NCBI RefSeq assembly: GCF_001659605.2 | Contig: NC_035172.2 | Location: 21,683,973 to 21,747,972, forward strand | DNA length: 64,000 nt | From: Manihot esculenta | Lineage: Eukaryota > Streptophyta > Magnoliopsida > Malpighiales > Euphorbiaceae | Reading direction: 5' to 3' | Part shown: positions 10,719 through 22,817 of the stretch, piece by piece | Layout of the letters: every line of letters begins with the position of its first letter | Position numbering within the stretch: the first letter of the stretch is position 1 | Program-made: the position numbers and the translations under genes | Notes under the pieces: model-generated | Seen by the model: only the letters and a program-made list of their open reading frames with translations | What the model was told of the DNA's origin: nothing | Databases searched by the model: none

Positions 10719-12966
10719 TGTAACGACCCCAAAATGGACCGTCACCGGCGCTAGGATTCAAGCGGCTTAAGGCCGCCAGAACCCGTAGCAAGCCTGTTAT
10801 ACTCTCTGTGTACCTGTAAATCTCATACATGATCATACATTTTCTGTGCGAATAAAAAAAAACTCATTTCTGAACCAAGGCTTAACCTGTGCATGCACTA
10901 TCTCTGTACTCTGTACTCTGTACTCTGTACTCTGTACCCTGTACTCTGTACCCCTGACTAGAACTTGCTCTAGATGAGTTAACTCATACCAGTTAAGCCT
11001 GGTTTTTCACATACTCTGTAAAACATATACATCTACAGATCATGTACATAACAAAAGATTTACAACACAAAATAACTAAGTCAAGCACAACTTTAAACAC
11101 AACTAGTACATCTCGTTAATATTACATGTCCACCCTAAGCTATTACAAATCTCTTCTCTCTTTCTGTACTCTGCTGGCTTTCCCCTGTACACTCTACACT
11201 GAACCTGCAAGACTGGGGTTAAGGGAGTGGGATGAGCTCTATAGCCCAGTGAGTAGAACAGTAAAACATATCATTAAAACATGATCTTATGGCATAACAC
11301 AGACAATCCACATCAAGGGTAAACCTGTCACCAAATAGTCCCAGTATCTCATACCAGGGCGTAGTCAAAGGCACCTGGATTTCCTGTCTCATATATGTAT
11401 ATGTGTATATAACACCTGTACTTACCATTGCCAGAGCGTAGTCAAAAGGCACCTGGACTTTACTATACCTGCCAGGGCGTAGTCAAAGGCTCCTGGACTT
11501 CTATACCTGCCAGGGCGTAGTCAAAGGCTCCTGGACTTATCTCAGTGACTATTGGATCATTCAGCATTCACCCACATCAACAAATAACGATGCAATGCAA
11601 CATATTCCTGGATTCTAATGCAATCAACCTACTGCATAACCATGATGCATGAAAGATGCTAAAAACATTTCATTTCTCAATTACAAGACTTAGGTTTAGT
11701 TCCACTCACCTCTGGCTATTTGGACTGACTCTGCAGGCTCTATAACCGCTGGAGCAGTACTCACTGCTGCTCTCTCTGGTTCCTCTGGTCTGTGTAGGCA
11801 CAGATAAACTCAAATGAGGGACCAAACTAGCCTATGTACAACTCTATTAAACTCCCCAAGAATCCCTTTAAACTCACTCAAACATCCATGCAAAGCATGC
11901 AAAGGAAGGTCGGACAGAACACTTTCGACGGCAGGTTCGGCGACCGAAATTCTTCTCCAAAGCCGAAACTCAAGCATCTTCGGCGGCCGAATCTCACCTT
12001 TCGGCAGCCGAACCCTTTTGGGGGCAAGTTTTGGGGGCTGAAAGGCACTCCAGAGACGAAAGTCTCTAACCTTCGGCGGCATCTTCGGCGGCCAAAACTC
12101 CCCTCCAGAGCCGAAAGTCCAAAGGCTCGGGGGCAAGCTTAGGCAACCGAAGCCACCTCCTCAGCACATTCGGCGGCCGAACCCTTCTTCGGCGGCCGAA
12201 GCTGGGTTCATCAGCAAGGCATAACCTTGCTCTGCCTCACGCCAAAATGCACCAAAACTTCCCAAACGCAAACACCTCAACTCCTCAACATGCATACACC
12301 TAAGTATATGCTCAAAGGGGTCAAAACCTACCTAAAAACCCCAACAACACAAAACATATAACACATATACAAGCTTTTCTCACAAAAATATCAAAAACCC
12401 TCTCTTTTACCCTAATCATGCAACTCTCCCCAAAACCTCAAGAAAACCTTCAGAAATCATAAAAACAAGTTCAGGATCTTCACTTACCTCTTGAAACCAA
12501 GAAGATGAACGATCCTAACGTGGAGTTTTGAAGCAACTCTCCTTCAAACTCTCCAAACTTCAAAATCTCAAGTATTTAGCTCAAACCCTTCAAAATACCA
12601 TAAAAATTAATCAAATCTTTGCATGAGGTACTGAAAACATGAAGAAAACTGAAGAAGGACAGGGTCTCACCTTAGAAAGTGAAAGAAACGGCAAAGCTTA
12701 TCCTTTCAACTGACTGAGGGCCTTTTATAGGTGGCTGGCCAGACCACCTTCGGCGGCCACACGTGAAACCGAAAGCCATGAATGTTCGGCGGCCGAACCT
12801 CAACTTCGGCGGCCGAACCTGACTTTTCTGCCTTGGTTCTTTTCTTTCAAACACACATACGATATTACGTTAGAAACCCATAAATCTCACCCTTCTAAAG
12901 ATTTCGACATCCTGGATTCCACCGGACGACAGGAATTCCGATGCCGGACTCTAGCCGGGTATTACA
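10719..12966 (-). mobile_element. 5' LTR of element A
   Basis: A complete 2,248-bp LTR read on the minus strand from TGTAATACCCGGC (12,966) to GGGGTCGTTACA (10,719). It contains the TATA box at 12,722-12,729, several TTCGGCNGCCGAA dyads in two clusters (about 11,925-12,210 and 12,745-12,820), the roughly 40-bp CCAGGGCGTAGTC repeats near 11,430-11,540 and a (TGTACTC)n run near 10,903-10,951. The ORFs across it are by-products of the dyads and are not genes. Confidence 0.93.
12722..12729 (-). promoter_or_regulatory. LTR TATA box (TATAAAAG) of the 5' LTR
   Basis: The minus strand reads CACCTATAAAAGGCCCTC. This is the likely core promoter for the genomic transcript of element A; function is inferred from the motif and its conservation between family members. 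Confidence 0.6.
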
Positions 12967-12971
12967 ACTAC
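12967..12971. repeat. Right target-site duplication (ACTAC) of element A
   Basis: Directly follows the LTR terminus CGGGTATTACA and matches 699-703. Confidence 0.95.
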
Positions 12972-15067
12972 CAAGTTCGGAATATTCTGGTTGATGACGA
13001 AAGCAAAGTAAACTTACTGCTATACAGGGTTTTCCAACAGATGGGAATACCAGAGGAGCAGCTGGTACTGGATCAAGCCCCAATTAAGGGGATCGGAGGG
13101 ACTCCAGTAATCGTAGAAGGAAAGGTGAAGGTGGCCCTAACTCTGGGAGAGCCACCCTTATCTCGGACTCACTACGCTGTGTTTTTGATAGTGAAACTCC
13201 CTCTAAGCTACAATGCAATATTGGGGAGGCCTGTGCTGTACGACTTTGAGGTGGTGACCAGCATTAGGTATCTGACCATGAAATTTCCTACAGAGGCAGG
13301 GGTAGGGATAGTTCGAGGGCATCAGAAAGAAGCAAGGGCGGTATACATGGCCATGGTGGCAGAACCGAGCTCGACAGATGGGAAAATCAACTCAGAGGTC
13401 ATGAAAGTCAGAGATGAGAAGAAAGAAGCTAGGACAGAGCCTGTGAGGGAGCTGGAAACTTTCCCTTTGTTAGAAGGAGAAGCAGACAAAGTTTTTAGCC
13501 TCAACGCCGGCCTGATTGAAGAACAGAAAACAGTAGCAATGGCTTTAATCTGAAGCCACGCCTCAAGCTTCGCTTGGAAACTGTCCGACATGCCAGGAAT
13601 AGACCCTGAAGTGATGACCCACAGGCTGAACGTTCTCCTTGTGGCAAAACCTATAAAGCAGAAAAAGAGAGTGGTTGGAAAAGAAAAGCAGCAGGCCACC
13701 AGGGAGGAGGTACAAAAATTAGAAGAAGCAGGGTTCATTAGGGAAGTCATGTAACCACAATAGTTAGCAAATCCTGTACTAGTGAAAAAAGCCAATGGCA
13801 AGTATAGGATGTGTATAGACTTTTCCGATCTGAATCAGGCTTATCCCAAAGATTGTTATCCCCTTCCTGATATTAATAAAATGGTCGATTCCACTGCTGG
13901 TTTTGATTATATGTTGTCTCTTGATGCAATGTCTGGATATCACCAAATCCCAATGGACAGGTCGGACGAGGAAAAGACGTCATTTATAACGGAGGATGAG
14001 ACTTATTATTATAAGGCCATGCCCTTTGGGTTGAAAAATATAGGGGCGATATATCAGAGGCTGATGAATAAAATTTTCAAGGAACAGATAGGAAGGAACG
14101 TGGAGGTATACGTGGATGATATGGTAGTGAAGAGTCAAACTTTTCAGCAACACTTGGTAGATCTAAATGAAGTGTTTGGGGTGCTGGAACAGTACAGAAT
14201 GAGGTTGAACCCAACGAAGTGCGATTTCTTCATCAGAGGGAGAAAATTCCTGGGATACATGGTCAGTGGAAAGGGTATTGAGCCAAATCCAGAAAAGGTG
14301 GAAGCCATACTAAAGATGCCCGAGCCGACCTGCTTGAGAGATGTGCAGAGGCTCACAGGTAAGGTGGTAGCAATTAACCGATTCATGTCAAAATCAGCAG
14401 AGAAATGCCTACCATTTTTCAGGAAGCTAAGGAAAGTCCCAGACTTCGAATGGACTGAGGACTGCCGATAAGCTTTCAGAAATCTTAAGCAGTATCTCAG
14501 TTCACCACACATGCTCAGCAGTCCCGTAGCTGGGGAAGAACTCCTCTTCTACTTGGCAGCCTCAGAACAAGCTATAAGTGCCGTGCTGGTAAAGGAAGAA
14601 GGAAAAGAACAGAAACCGGTATTTTACTCCAGTAAGGTTCTTAAAGACGCTGAGATCAAATATTTAAACATAGAGAAGTTGGCATACGCCTTGTTGCTTG
14701 CAGTAAGGAAATTCAGGGTATATCTGAAGAGCCATCAATGAGTGGTAATGACAGATAAGCCCTTGAAGAAGATCCTCCACAAACTAGAGACGTCAAGACG
14801 GATGCTAGCTTGGTCTGTTGAAATTAGTCCATATTGCTTAGAGTACCGACCTCGAAAAACCATCAAAGCCCAAGATCTTGTTGACTTTTTAGCAGAATGC
14901 TCCTTCAACGAAGAACAAATGGAACTTGACAACAAGCCCCCAAGCGTAATAGAAGAAGGGAACGAGGAGCAATCCGTGTGAGATTTCAGCTGGAGATTAT
15001 ACGTAGATGGGGCATCTAGTGTTGGAGGCTGTGGCGCAGGAATAGTGTTGAAAGGAGCCGATGACTA
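12967..15067 (+). pseudogene. Tat-lineage element B: protease, reverse transcriptase, RNase H, start of second RNase H
   Basis: Continues the protein begun at 1-698 in the same frame. Order: protease, with VDDESK at the place of the usual D-[ST]-G-type active site, then GRPVLYDFEVVTS near 13,240; RT from KYRMCIDFSDLN, with FGLKN and an intact YVDDMVVKS near 14,112; RNase H (FYLAASEQAISAVLV and the following RPRKTIKAQDLVDFLAE); then WRLYVDGASSVGGCGAG, the start of the second (archaeal-type) RNase H that marks the Tat lineage. There are in-frame stops at 13,551, about 13,752, 14,469, 14,739 and 14,979. The protein is cut at 15,067 by element C and resumes at 27,167. Confidence 0.9.
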
Positions 15068-16451
15068 TGCGGTTGTCGAAGCCGGTCAAAAATAACCTTT
15101 TTAGTTATCCATAATTTTACAATTGTAGATAGTGGTAAAGAGATCGAATCCACAGGAAATTGATACTCACCTATTCTTCTTATCAAAGACCAAGTAAATA
15201 AATATACAATAAAAGTAAAATAGGGGGTTTTGAGATTGATGAACTAAACTAGAATTAAAAGCAATAAAATAAAGCAAATAATAAAGTAAAGAAGATTCAA
15301 ATATGAGAAAAGCTCTAGTTGAAGAATTGGATCTACTTCAGTTGTTGGGATTGATCATTGACACTTAGGTTCCTTTATTTGATTCAATAAATTAATTATG
15401 GAGGTGGAAGACGCTTCTCACCACCATATCCCTCCTTAAGCATAGATTAACTAGGGAACGTTCTCTAATTAATCACTAATCAACAAGTTGCCAAGGAACG
15501 TCCTTGGGCCTTTGGCATCTAATAACTGTCAATTGCATTAAGAAATAGAGAGACCTAATTCTAGCTACCCAAACGTATGGTGATATTACTAGATCATGCA
15601 ATTTCCTTAGTTTTTACACTAAGAGTTACTTATGTTTGAATAATTCAAGCAATTACGGACTTAAAACTATCCAAACTAGCAAATTATTACTTTGCGATCA
15701 AGAATCAATGGGCCCTATTGATCTAAACAACAAAATAACAATGGAATTAAGCATGAAATTGCATAAATATTGATAAACAAAAGATAAAGAATATATGTTC
15801 AGATCTCCCAATCCATAAAACAACCAAAGTTTCACCTAATTTTCAACTAGAAAAAGAGGTTTCATCTACTCATGGCTGAAACAAAATAAAAAATAAAAGA
15901 AAGAAAAGAGGAAAGAGGGACCGACGGCTTGGAGAAGGAGGCGGCTTGCAATCTGAAGGTGTGGAGAAGAGTTGTGCAGCTTGCTTTGTGATGCTTTTAT
16001 AGCTGAAAGTGTTGCCCTAGGTTTCCTTGAGATGGCTTTTGAATTTTGAATGTTCTCTTTTGAATTTTTAATTTTTAATTTTGAATTTTGGATTCTTGGG
16101 AGGCAACTGCATCTTCTTGAGATTTGGCTTCCTAAATAAGTTGAATTGAATGCTGAGGTGTCTTCACATTTTTAATAAGGGAAAGACTTCTTGAAGATTT
16201 GAAATTTGAATTTTAAATTACTCTGCTGACTATAGTTTCCTTATTTATCTTCACTTTAGCTGCAACTTGGCTTGGGCAAACCATGCTTGTTCTCTTTTAT
16301 CCTCTTTTAGGCAGTTTTAAGAGTATTTTCACCAAATTATCTCTTTACACCATTTTCTGCAAAATAAGATTAAAATCGCAGAATTAGGCAGGGAATGTGT
16401 AAATTAACATTAATAACAACATGATAAATGGGTCTAAATTTGGTCTAATCA
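15068..16451 (-). mobile_element. 3' LTR of element C
   Basis: On the + strand it runs from TGCGGTTGTCGAAGCC to GGTCTAATCA (1,384 bp), i.e. TGATTAGACC...GACAACCGCA on the coding strand. It matches 25,827-27,166 throughout; in the first 100 bases I count about six differences, more than between A's LTRs, suggesting an older insertion. Confidence 0.92.
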
Positions 16452-17454
16452 AATACCCCCACACCTAGCATTTTGCTTGTCCTCAAGCAAATAAACTTAG
16501 TCAAACAAGCTCTCTCTGCTACTTGATCCTTTATTTCCACTTAAGCTCTTACCCTAGACCCCTACTTTGAAGCATTGCAGTGAAGAGTGTATACACCAAG
16601 GTTACTCTCCTTCTTTCCTTGTCTCCCTTTACTTACTATGGTTAGTAATTGTTTTCCTCATTAGAGAGATTATACATGCACATATTCTTGTTCAGTTAAG
16701 ACTTTTCCTAGCTCTCGGAATGATTTGCCTTTACTTGAAGCACTTTATTCAGCTTTTTGCACTTTATTCTTGCTTGAAAAAGTCACCAACCTTTTGACGT
16801 GAAGGTACATATTTGTGATACCCACCTCCAGTTATTCAGTTGGTCACCTGTCCAAGTGACTACTAGCTTTGTTCATAGTCTTTGACCATTGGAACAATTT
16901 TTAATTTGTGCTTTTGAAGTCTTTGCCTTTGCTGAATTTCTTTTTCTCGATTAATTTTTGCAAATCAACACCAATAGCTAAAATAAGTCCTGTTTGTTTC
17001 ACACATCTTTTATTTTATTATTCTCTCTAATGAGTAATGAAATTCATTTTTCACCATAGCAAGCTCAAAGATTCAATTGAAAAGGAAATTTCTAAAAATA
17101 AATACAACTCACTGCAATTGATTCAACTTAGGTTTAAAGAGTCATCACATCAATGGGGTCATTAAAAGAAAGCTCATTCAACATAGCCTATGTGTTTGAG
17201 TAAAGCATACCAAAAAAAAAAAAAAAAAAAACTGTGGCTACATGTGTGTGCATTAAAGGCAAAAATAACAAAAATGAAAAAAATTCACCTAATGTGTGCA
17301 AACTAAAAATTAAAGCTAAATGGACTTAAAAATTCAGAGATATGCACCCCACACCTAATTCATGCATTGTCCTCAATGTATTGAAAATATTTAAAGTTCA
17401 AAGGAAACTGAGTACTCCCTTGGTGTGGTTGTTTGGTACGAAGCACTCAGCAAG
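16452..17454 (-). other. Element C polypurine tract and 3' noncoding region
   Basis: On the minus strand AGGTGTGGGGGTATTT lies against the 3' LTR (16,452-16,467), a typical Athila polypurine tract. A second similar stretch (GGTGTGGGG) occurs near 17,347, and an A run lies at 17,212-17,230. I see no convincing ORF, including no env-like reading frame, between it and the integrase end. Confidence 0.7.
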
Positions 17455-18878
17455 TTAAGGAGGATGATGCAGTGGAACTTCTTCCACTACTTGCACCACG
17501 AACCCTTCATAATATGGTTTTAGGCGATGCCTATTCACCTTGAAGTTCTTCCCTGTCTCTATGCTGCGAATATCTACGGCTCCATGGGAATAAGTATGCT
17601 CCACAATGAATGGTCCAATCCACCTAGACCGTAGCTTTCCTGGGAACAACTTCAAATGAGAATCAAAGAGTAAGACTTTATCACCAACCTCAAATTATTT
17701 TCTTGAAATACGGTTGTCATGGGAGGCTTTGGTCTTGGTTTTGTAATTCCAAGAAGTATCGTATGCATCTCGTCTTATCTCTTCTAGTTCTTGGAGTTAC
17801 AACTTCTGATGGTGTCCAGCTTTCTTAAGATCCATGTTGCAATTCTTGACAGCCCAATAAGCCTTGTGTTTAAGCTCAACTGGAAGATGACAAGCTTTTT
17901 CGTAGACCAATTTGTAAGGAAACATCCCTATGGGCGTCTTGTAGGCTGTCTTGTATGCCCATAAGGCATCTTCCAATCGTACACTCCAATCTTTTCTGCT
18001 AGGGCACACTGTCTTTTCTAAAATGGCTTTGATTTCATTAGACACTTCAGCTTGCCCATTCGTCAGAAGGTGGTAGGCTGTGGATGTTCTGTGTATAACA
18101 TGGTACTTTTTGAGAAGGTTTTCCACTACCTTGTTATAAAAGTGAGTCCCTCTATCACTGATGATCGCCTTGGGCACTCATGCCTGGCAAAGATGTTGGT
18201 CTTCACAAAATCCACTACCGCCTTTGCATCATCTATTTTGGTTGCTCTAGCTTCTATCCATTTGGACACATAATCCACTGCAAGGATGATATAAGTATAT
18301 CCAAAGGATGGTGGAAATGGCCCCATGAAGTCTATGCCCCATACATCAAATATCTCGCAGACCATGACAGGATTCTGCGGCATTTGGCTTCTGTTGCTTA
18401 GATTTCCAGTCTGTTGGCATCGTGCACATGATCTGCAAAACAAATAGGCATCTCAAAAAATAATAGGCCAAAACAGTCCACTTTCAAGTATTTTGTGGGC
18501 TGTCTTCCGTGGTCCAAAGTGTCCACCACAACTGTATGAATGGAAAAATGTGAGTACTGAGGCTATCTCTTGATTTGGAATATATCTCCTTATCATTTGA
18601 TCAGAACAGTATTTCCACAGGAATGGTTCATCCCAAACATAGAGTTTTGCACTCTTCTTTATTTTGTCTTTTGTGTGCTTGGGCATATCAGAGGGTAAGT
18701 TACCTGTGGCCAGGTAGTTCACAATGTCTGCATACCATGGTTCATCAGTTTGAGCATGGAAGACATGTTCATAGAAGCCACTCTCATTTTCTTCAGATTC
18801 TGGAAGTTGCCGTATGGGGGACTTCTGTTTGGGCAGACAAGATTCTACTTGTGTCAACTGCATGACTTGTGTGGGCAA
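17455..18878 (-). pseudogene. Element C integrase region (Athila-type pol C-terminus)
   Basis: Minus-strand pieces in order: a linker with DEPWYADIVNYLATG; the zinc-binding domain (GGHFGPRKTAHKILESG, CARCQQTGN); the core starting DVWGIDFMGPFP with VDYVSKWIEA; then [10 protein letters not shown] and [11 protein letters not shown]; and a C-terminal [10 protein letters not shown] piece ending near 17,455. The motifs IDFMGPFPPS and [13 protein letters not shown] are characteristic of Athila-like integrases. A stop near 18,444 and frameshifts near 18,130-18,180 and 17,660-17,790 break it. Upstream there is no RT or RNase H, only a short Gln/Lys/Ser-rich spacer. Confidence 0.88.
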
Positions 18879-19186
18879 ACAAGTGTCTGTCTGTGCTGGA
18901 CATTTGGCTGAACTGGATTCCGCTTGCTCCTTTTGCGCATGGTCTGTCTACATTGGGTCGTAGTCTATTTGCTGAATGTAGCAGACTGTTGCTTTCAGCT
19001 TCGGCTCCTTTTGGCTTCCTTCATCTTTTTGGCTAGCCTCCCTGCAAAAGCCATTGTTTAGCATGTCATCTTAATTCATATCAAAAATTTCTTGGGTCAA
19101 ACAATCAATGATATCTAAACCATAAATAGGAGACATGTCATGGGGATATTTCATGGCATCATAAATATTAAATTTTATTAATTCCC

Positions 19187-21290
19187 TGTAACGACCCGAG
19201 ATCGGACCGCTATCGGCGCTAGGATCCAGATCGACTTAAGGTCGTCGGGACCCGTAGCAAGCCTAACATACAACCTGTCATACCTGATAAATCCCATACA
19301 TGATCATACATTTACATAAAAACTTTAAACTTTCCATCTACCAAGCTCGACCTGTGCATGCACTGAAACTGAATATATAAAAACCCCACACCAGAGCCCT
19401 CATCAATTGCTCTAGTTGGTTCAACATTACATACATCAAGCTTGGTTTACAACATATTAATAAAACATTACATATAGATCATGTATCAAAGGGATTAACC
19501 ACACACTCTAGGGTCAAGCACAATACTAATCCTCAATTCAAAACTGTACAATATCTTACAATACATTATCTTTCATTGTCTTTCATGTCCACAACTAAAC
19601 TATTACATACAACACTTTTACTCTTGCTGACTTCCTGGTCTATTCTGAACCTGCAAACCTGGGGGTTGAGGGAAAGAGGGTGAGCTACTAGAGTCCAGTG
19701 AGCAGAATAGTAAAACATTATATTAAAATTTATGCTCTCATGAAATGCATCACATCACAAACAAAGCACATCAAGGATGGACTTGTCACCAGTAGCCCTC
19801 TACATATCCAACTATGCCAAGGGCGTAGAATGGGCCTCACTAGTCTTTCTCTTAACATAACATATCATAACATTCCAATATGCTAAGGGCGTAGAATGGG
19901 CCTCACTGGACTTCCATACCGTATCATCGTCATTATATCATATCGAGGGCTAATGGGTCATCCAACATCCATCCGCATCAACATCATAGTATGCAATGCA
20001 ACACATTCGTGAATTCTAATGCAGACAACCTAGTATATATCATGGTATTCATGATGCATGAATATGCTCGAAATTTATTTGCTTGAAACATAAAGATCCA
20101 TTCTACTCACCTCAGGCTGACTCTGAAAAGACTCTGAAGCAGCTATCTCATTGCTGGGGTCCTCGGGTCCGAACCTACACAGGTGGACTGAAATGAGGGA
20201 CCAAACATACACTAACATGACTCTAAACATCTCCCAAAAAACCCCCTAAAATAACATGAAACATTCATAGAAAACATGAAAGGGAAGGCTGAACAGGACA
20301 CTTTCGGCGGTAGGTTCGGCGGCCGAAAGTCCCTCCAGAACCGAAAGTCACCAACCTTTGGCGGTAGGTTCGGCGGCCGAAACTTTCCTCCAGAGCCGAA
20401 AGTCCAAACTTTCAAGGGTAAGTTTAGGCGGCCAAACTGCCTCCACAGGTAGGTTTGGCGGCCGAACATGGCTTTGGCTGCCGAACCTGAGTTCTTCCAA
20501 AATGGCAGAACTCAAGCCTCTCTCACACATTCAGCCCACCAAAACTTCTCAACACACAACCAACTATACTAAAACATGCATATACACATCCTCAAGCATG
20601 TAGAGGCTTAAAACTAGCTTATACCCCAACAATAACACATTTAGCATACATTACACATACATTTCATCATTTAACTCACATAAACCCTAACATTCTACAA
20701 CTACTCTAAACATGCATTAAAACTCTCTAAAACCCCTCAAAACTCACATAAAGCATAAAAGAAGGGTAGGATCTACTCTTACTTCTTGAAAAATCGAGAG
20801 GAGAGGCGATCTAAACTCGGAGATGGGGAGAAATCGAGCTCCGGGTCTCTAAGCTTCAAAAACTTGATCTTTAGCTTAAAATCTTCAAAACCAAGTTAAA
20901 ACTTGTTAAAACTTGAAGAGATTGAAGGAAAAACTCAAAATCAATCAAAGGAGGACGAAATCTCACCTTTGCCCGAAAATAGAGAGAGAAAACTCGCCCA
21001 TTTTCGGGCAAGGGGCCTTGTATAGGTGGCTGGCCAGACCACCTTCGGGGGGCCAAAAGAGCTTCCGCAAGTCACTAACGTTCGGTGGCCGAACATGGGG
21101 TTCGGCGGCTGAACCTGGCTTTTCCAACCTTAGTTTTTTCTTTCAAAACTCAATTTCTTTCTTTGCTCAAAGCATAAAACATGTAAAAAATTTTTATAAA
21201 AACATGATTTTACCCTTCTAGAGGGTTCCGACATCCGAGATTCCGCCAGAAAGCAGGAATTTCGATGCCGGAGTCTAGCCGAGTATTACA
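19187..21290 (-). mobile_element. Solo LTR of the Tekay family inside element C (TSD TTCCC)
   Basis: It runs on the + strand from TGTAACGACCCGAG to CGAGTATTACA (2,104 bp), in minus orientation, with TTCCC at 19,182-19,186 and 21,291-21,295. Element C protease coding (LTMEFEGE) stops at its right edge and continues as the expected Athila sequence past its left edge. It is diverged from A's LTR: the TATA box reads TATACAAG, the roughly 40-bp repeat is a GGGCGTAGAATGGGCCTCACT version near 19,800-19,915, and the TTCGGCGGCCGAA dyads are fewer. No internal genes. Confidence 0.93.
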
Positions 21291-22817
21291 TTCCCCTTCA
21301 AATTCCATGGTCAATGTGCCATCATGTACATCTATCTTAGTTCTGGCTGTTCTCAAGAAAGGTCGTCCAAGTAGAATGTCTGAAGTAGTGTTGCTATTGT
21401 CTTCCTCCATATCAATCACATAGAAATCTGCTGGAAAGACAAGTTGATCTACTTGCACTAGAACACCTTTTGGATATACTACAGATCTGTCAGCCAATTG
21501 AATGACCACTCTAGTGTCTTTAAGTGCACATGCATTCAAAGAATTATAAATAAAAAGAGGCATAACATTAATTGATGCACCTAAGTCACACATGGCCTTT
21601 TTGATGCCCACATTGCCAATTTTGCAAGAGACAGCAAATATCCCTCTATTTTTGCACTTCGCTGGGAGTTTTCTCTTTATGACAGCTGTCTCAACTTCTC
21701 CCACACTTACCTTTTCTTTCTCAGCAAGCTTTATTCGGTTAGTGCACAGCTCTTTCAAGAATTTTGCATACCTTGGAATTTGTTTCACAGCGTTAAGTAA
21801 CGGTATGTTGATCTCCACTTTCCTAAAGGTTTCAAGGTTCTCTCTTTCTTCTTTTTCTTTTTGTGATTTTTCAAACCTTTTTGGAAAGGGAGGTGGAATC
21901 TTGAATGTTGCTTACTGGTCTGCCTTTTGCTGGTGTACTGGTTCTGTTTGACCAGTTTGTTTTGATAAACAGTTTTCTAACTGTTTTTCTTTAGCAGCTT
22001 GTCCTTGCACTTGTGAACTTCCATCATCAGCCTTGACATCCTGAAGCTCTTTCCCACTTCTTAACATGATAGCACTTACATTTTGCTTGGGATTAGCCTC
22101 GGTTTGGGAAGGTAACTTCCCTTGAGATTCAAGCTTGCTCACTGAGGTGGCTATTTGACCCATTTGCTGTTGGAGGCTTTAAACAGAATTTGCCAATGAC
22201 TTCATCATCTCCTCAAGGTGCATGTCGGACCTTTGAGGTGCTACTTGGGCTAGATTTCTTTGATAGTTTTGGTAGTTGTTAGCCCTAGCATAGCTGAAGT
22301 TCGGATGGTCCCTCCAACCTAGATTGTAGGTGTTAGAGTAGGGATCATATCTTGGCTGGCCATTAAATCCTCCAATTGCATTTACTTGCTGGTCATCCTC
22401 TTGAAGTGTAGGACATTGATCAGTTGGGTGTCCTACATGTGCACATATCCCACATGGTCTAATTTGCTGAAGTTATTGAGCTTGTTGAGCTTGACCTATG
22501 ACAAGACTTCTCACAACAGAGGTTAGTTCAGAAATTTGAGAAGTGAGAGCAAATGTACTTACCTCATTGACTCTTCTTGGCAGCTGCTTTTCATCTCCAT
22601 ATTGTCTAAATGCTGCTGCAAGTGTTGAAATCAACTCTCTAATTGCTTGAGGTGTTCTATCTTCAATTGAACCTCCACATGCTACATCAATGAATTTCCT
22701 TTCGGATGGTAGCAAACCTCCATAGAAGAATTCTATGAGTGATTTATCTGAAATGTCATGTTGAGGAAAGCTTGTGCACAATCTCTTAAATCTTTCCCAA
22801 TACTCATACAAGTTCTC
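21291..22817 (-). pseudogene. Element C gag C-terminus and protease (Athila-type)
   Basis: Minus-strand order from 22,811: the end of the gag core (YWERFKRLCTSFPQHDI, FFYGGLLPSERKFIDVACGG); a zinc-knuckle region with HVGHPTDQCPTLQ near 22,430; and a GQIATSVSKLE / SAIMLRSGKEL linker. The aspartic protease follows with CDLGASINVMP near 21,590 (Gly-Ala rather than Ser/Thr-Gly-Ala spacing is usual for Athila) and ILLGRPFLRTARTKIDVHDG near 21,330. Stops near 22,472, 22,180 and 21,911 interrupt it. The gag core is split by the solo LTR at 22,818-25,074. Confidence 0.88.

Larger units (their letters stand above)
704..12966 (-). mobile_element. Element A: Tekay-type (chromovirus) Ty3/gypsy LTR retrotransposon, complete but inactivated
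   Basis: The element has two long LTRs (about 2.25 kb each), an initiator-Met-type primer-binding site next to the right LTR, a polypurine tract next to the left LTR, and a gag-pol frame read on the minus strand. Both ends have TG...CA termini and it is flanked by the TSD ACTAC, so it is a bona fide insertion into element B. The gag-pol frame runs in one frame from about 10,360 to 5,579 and is broken by eight nonsense codons. A 19-nt deletion near the gag N-terminus (relative to element G) adds a frameshift. By eye the two LTRs differ by only a few percent, so the insertion is fairly recent. Its 3' LTR has itself received a 2.56-kb insertion (2,848-5,408). Confidence 0.93.

Noticed and set aside
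16452..17454. Possible env-like gene in Athila element C
   Set aside because: No long frame, signal peptide or transmembrane segment is visible in the region on the coding strand.
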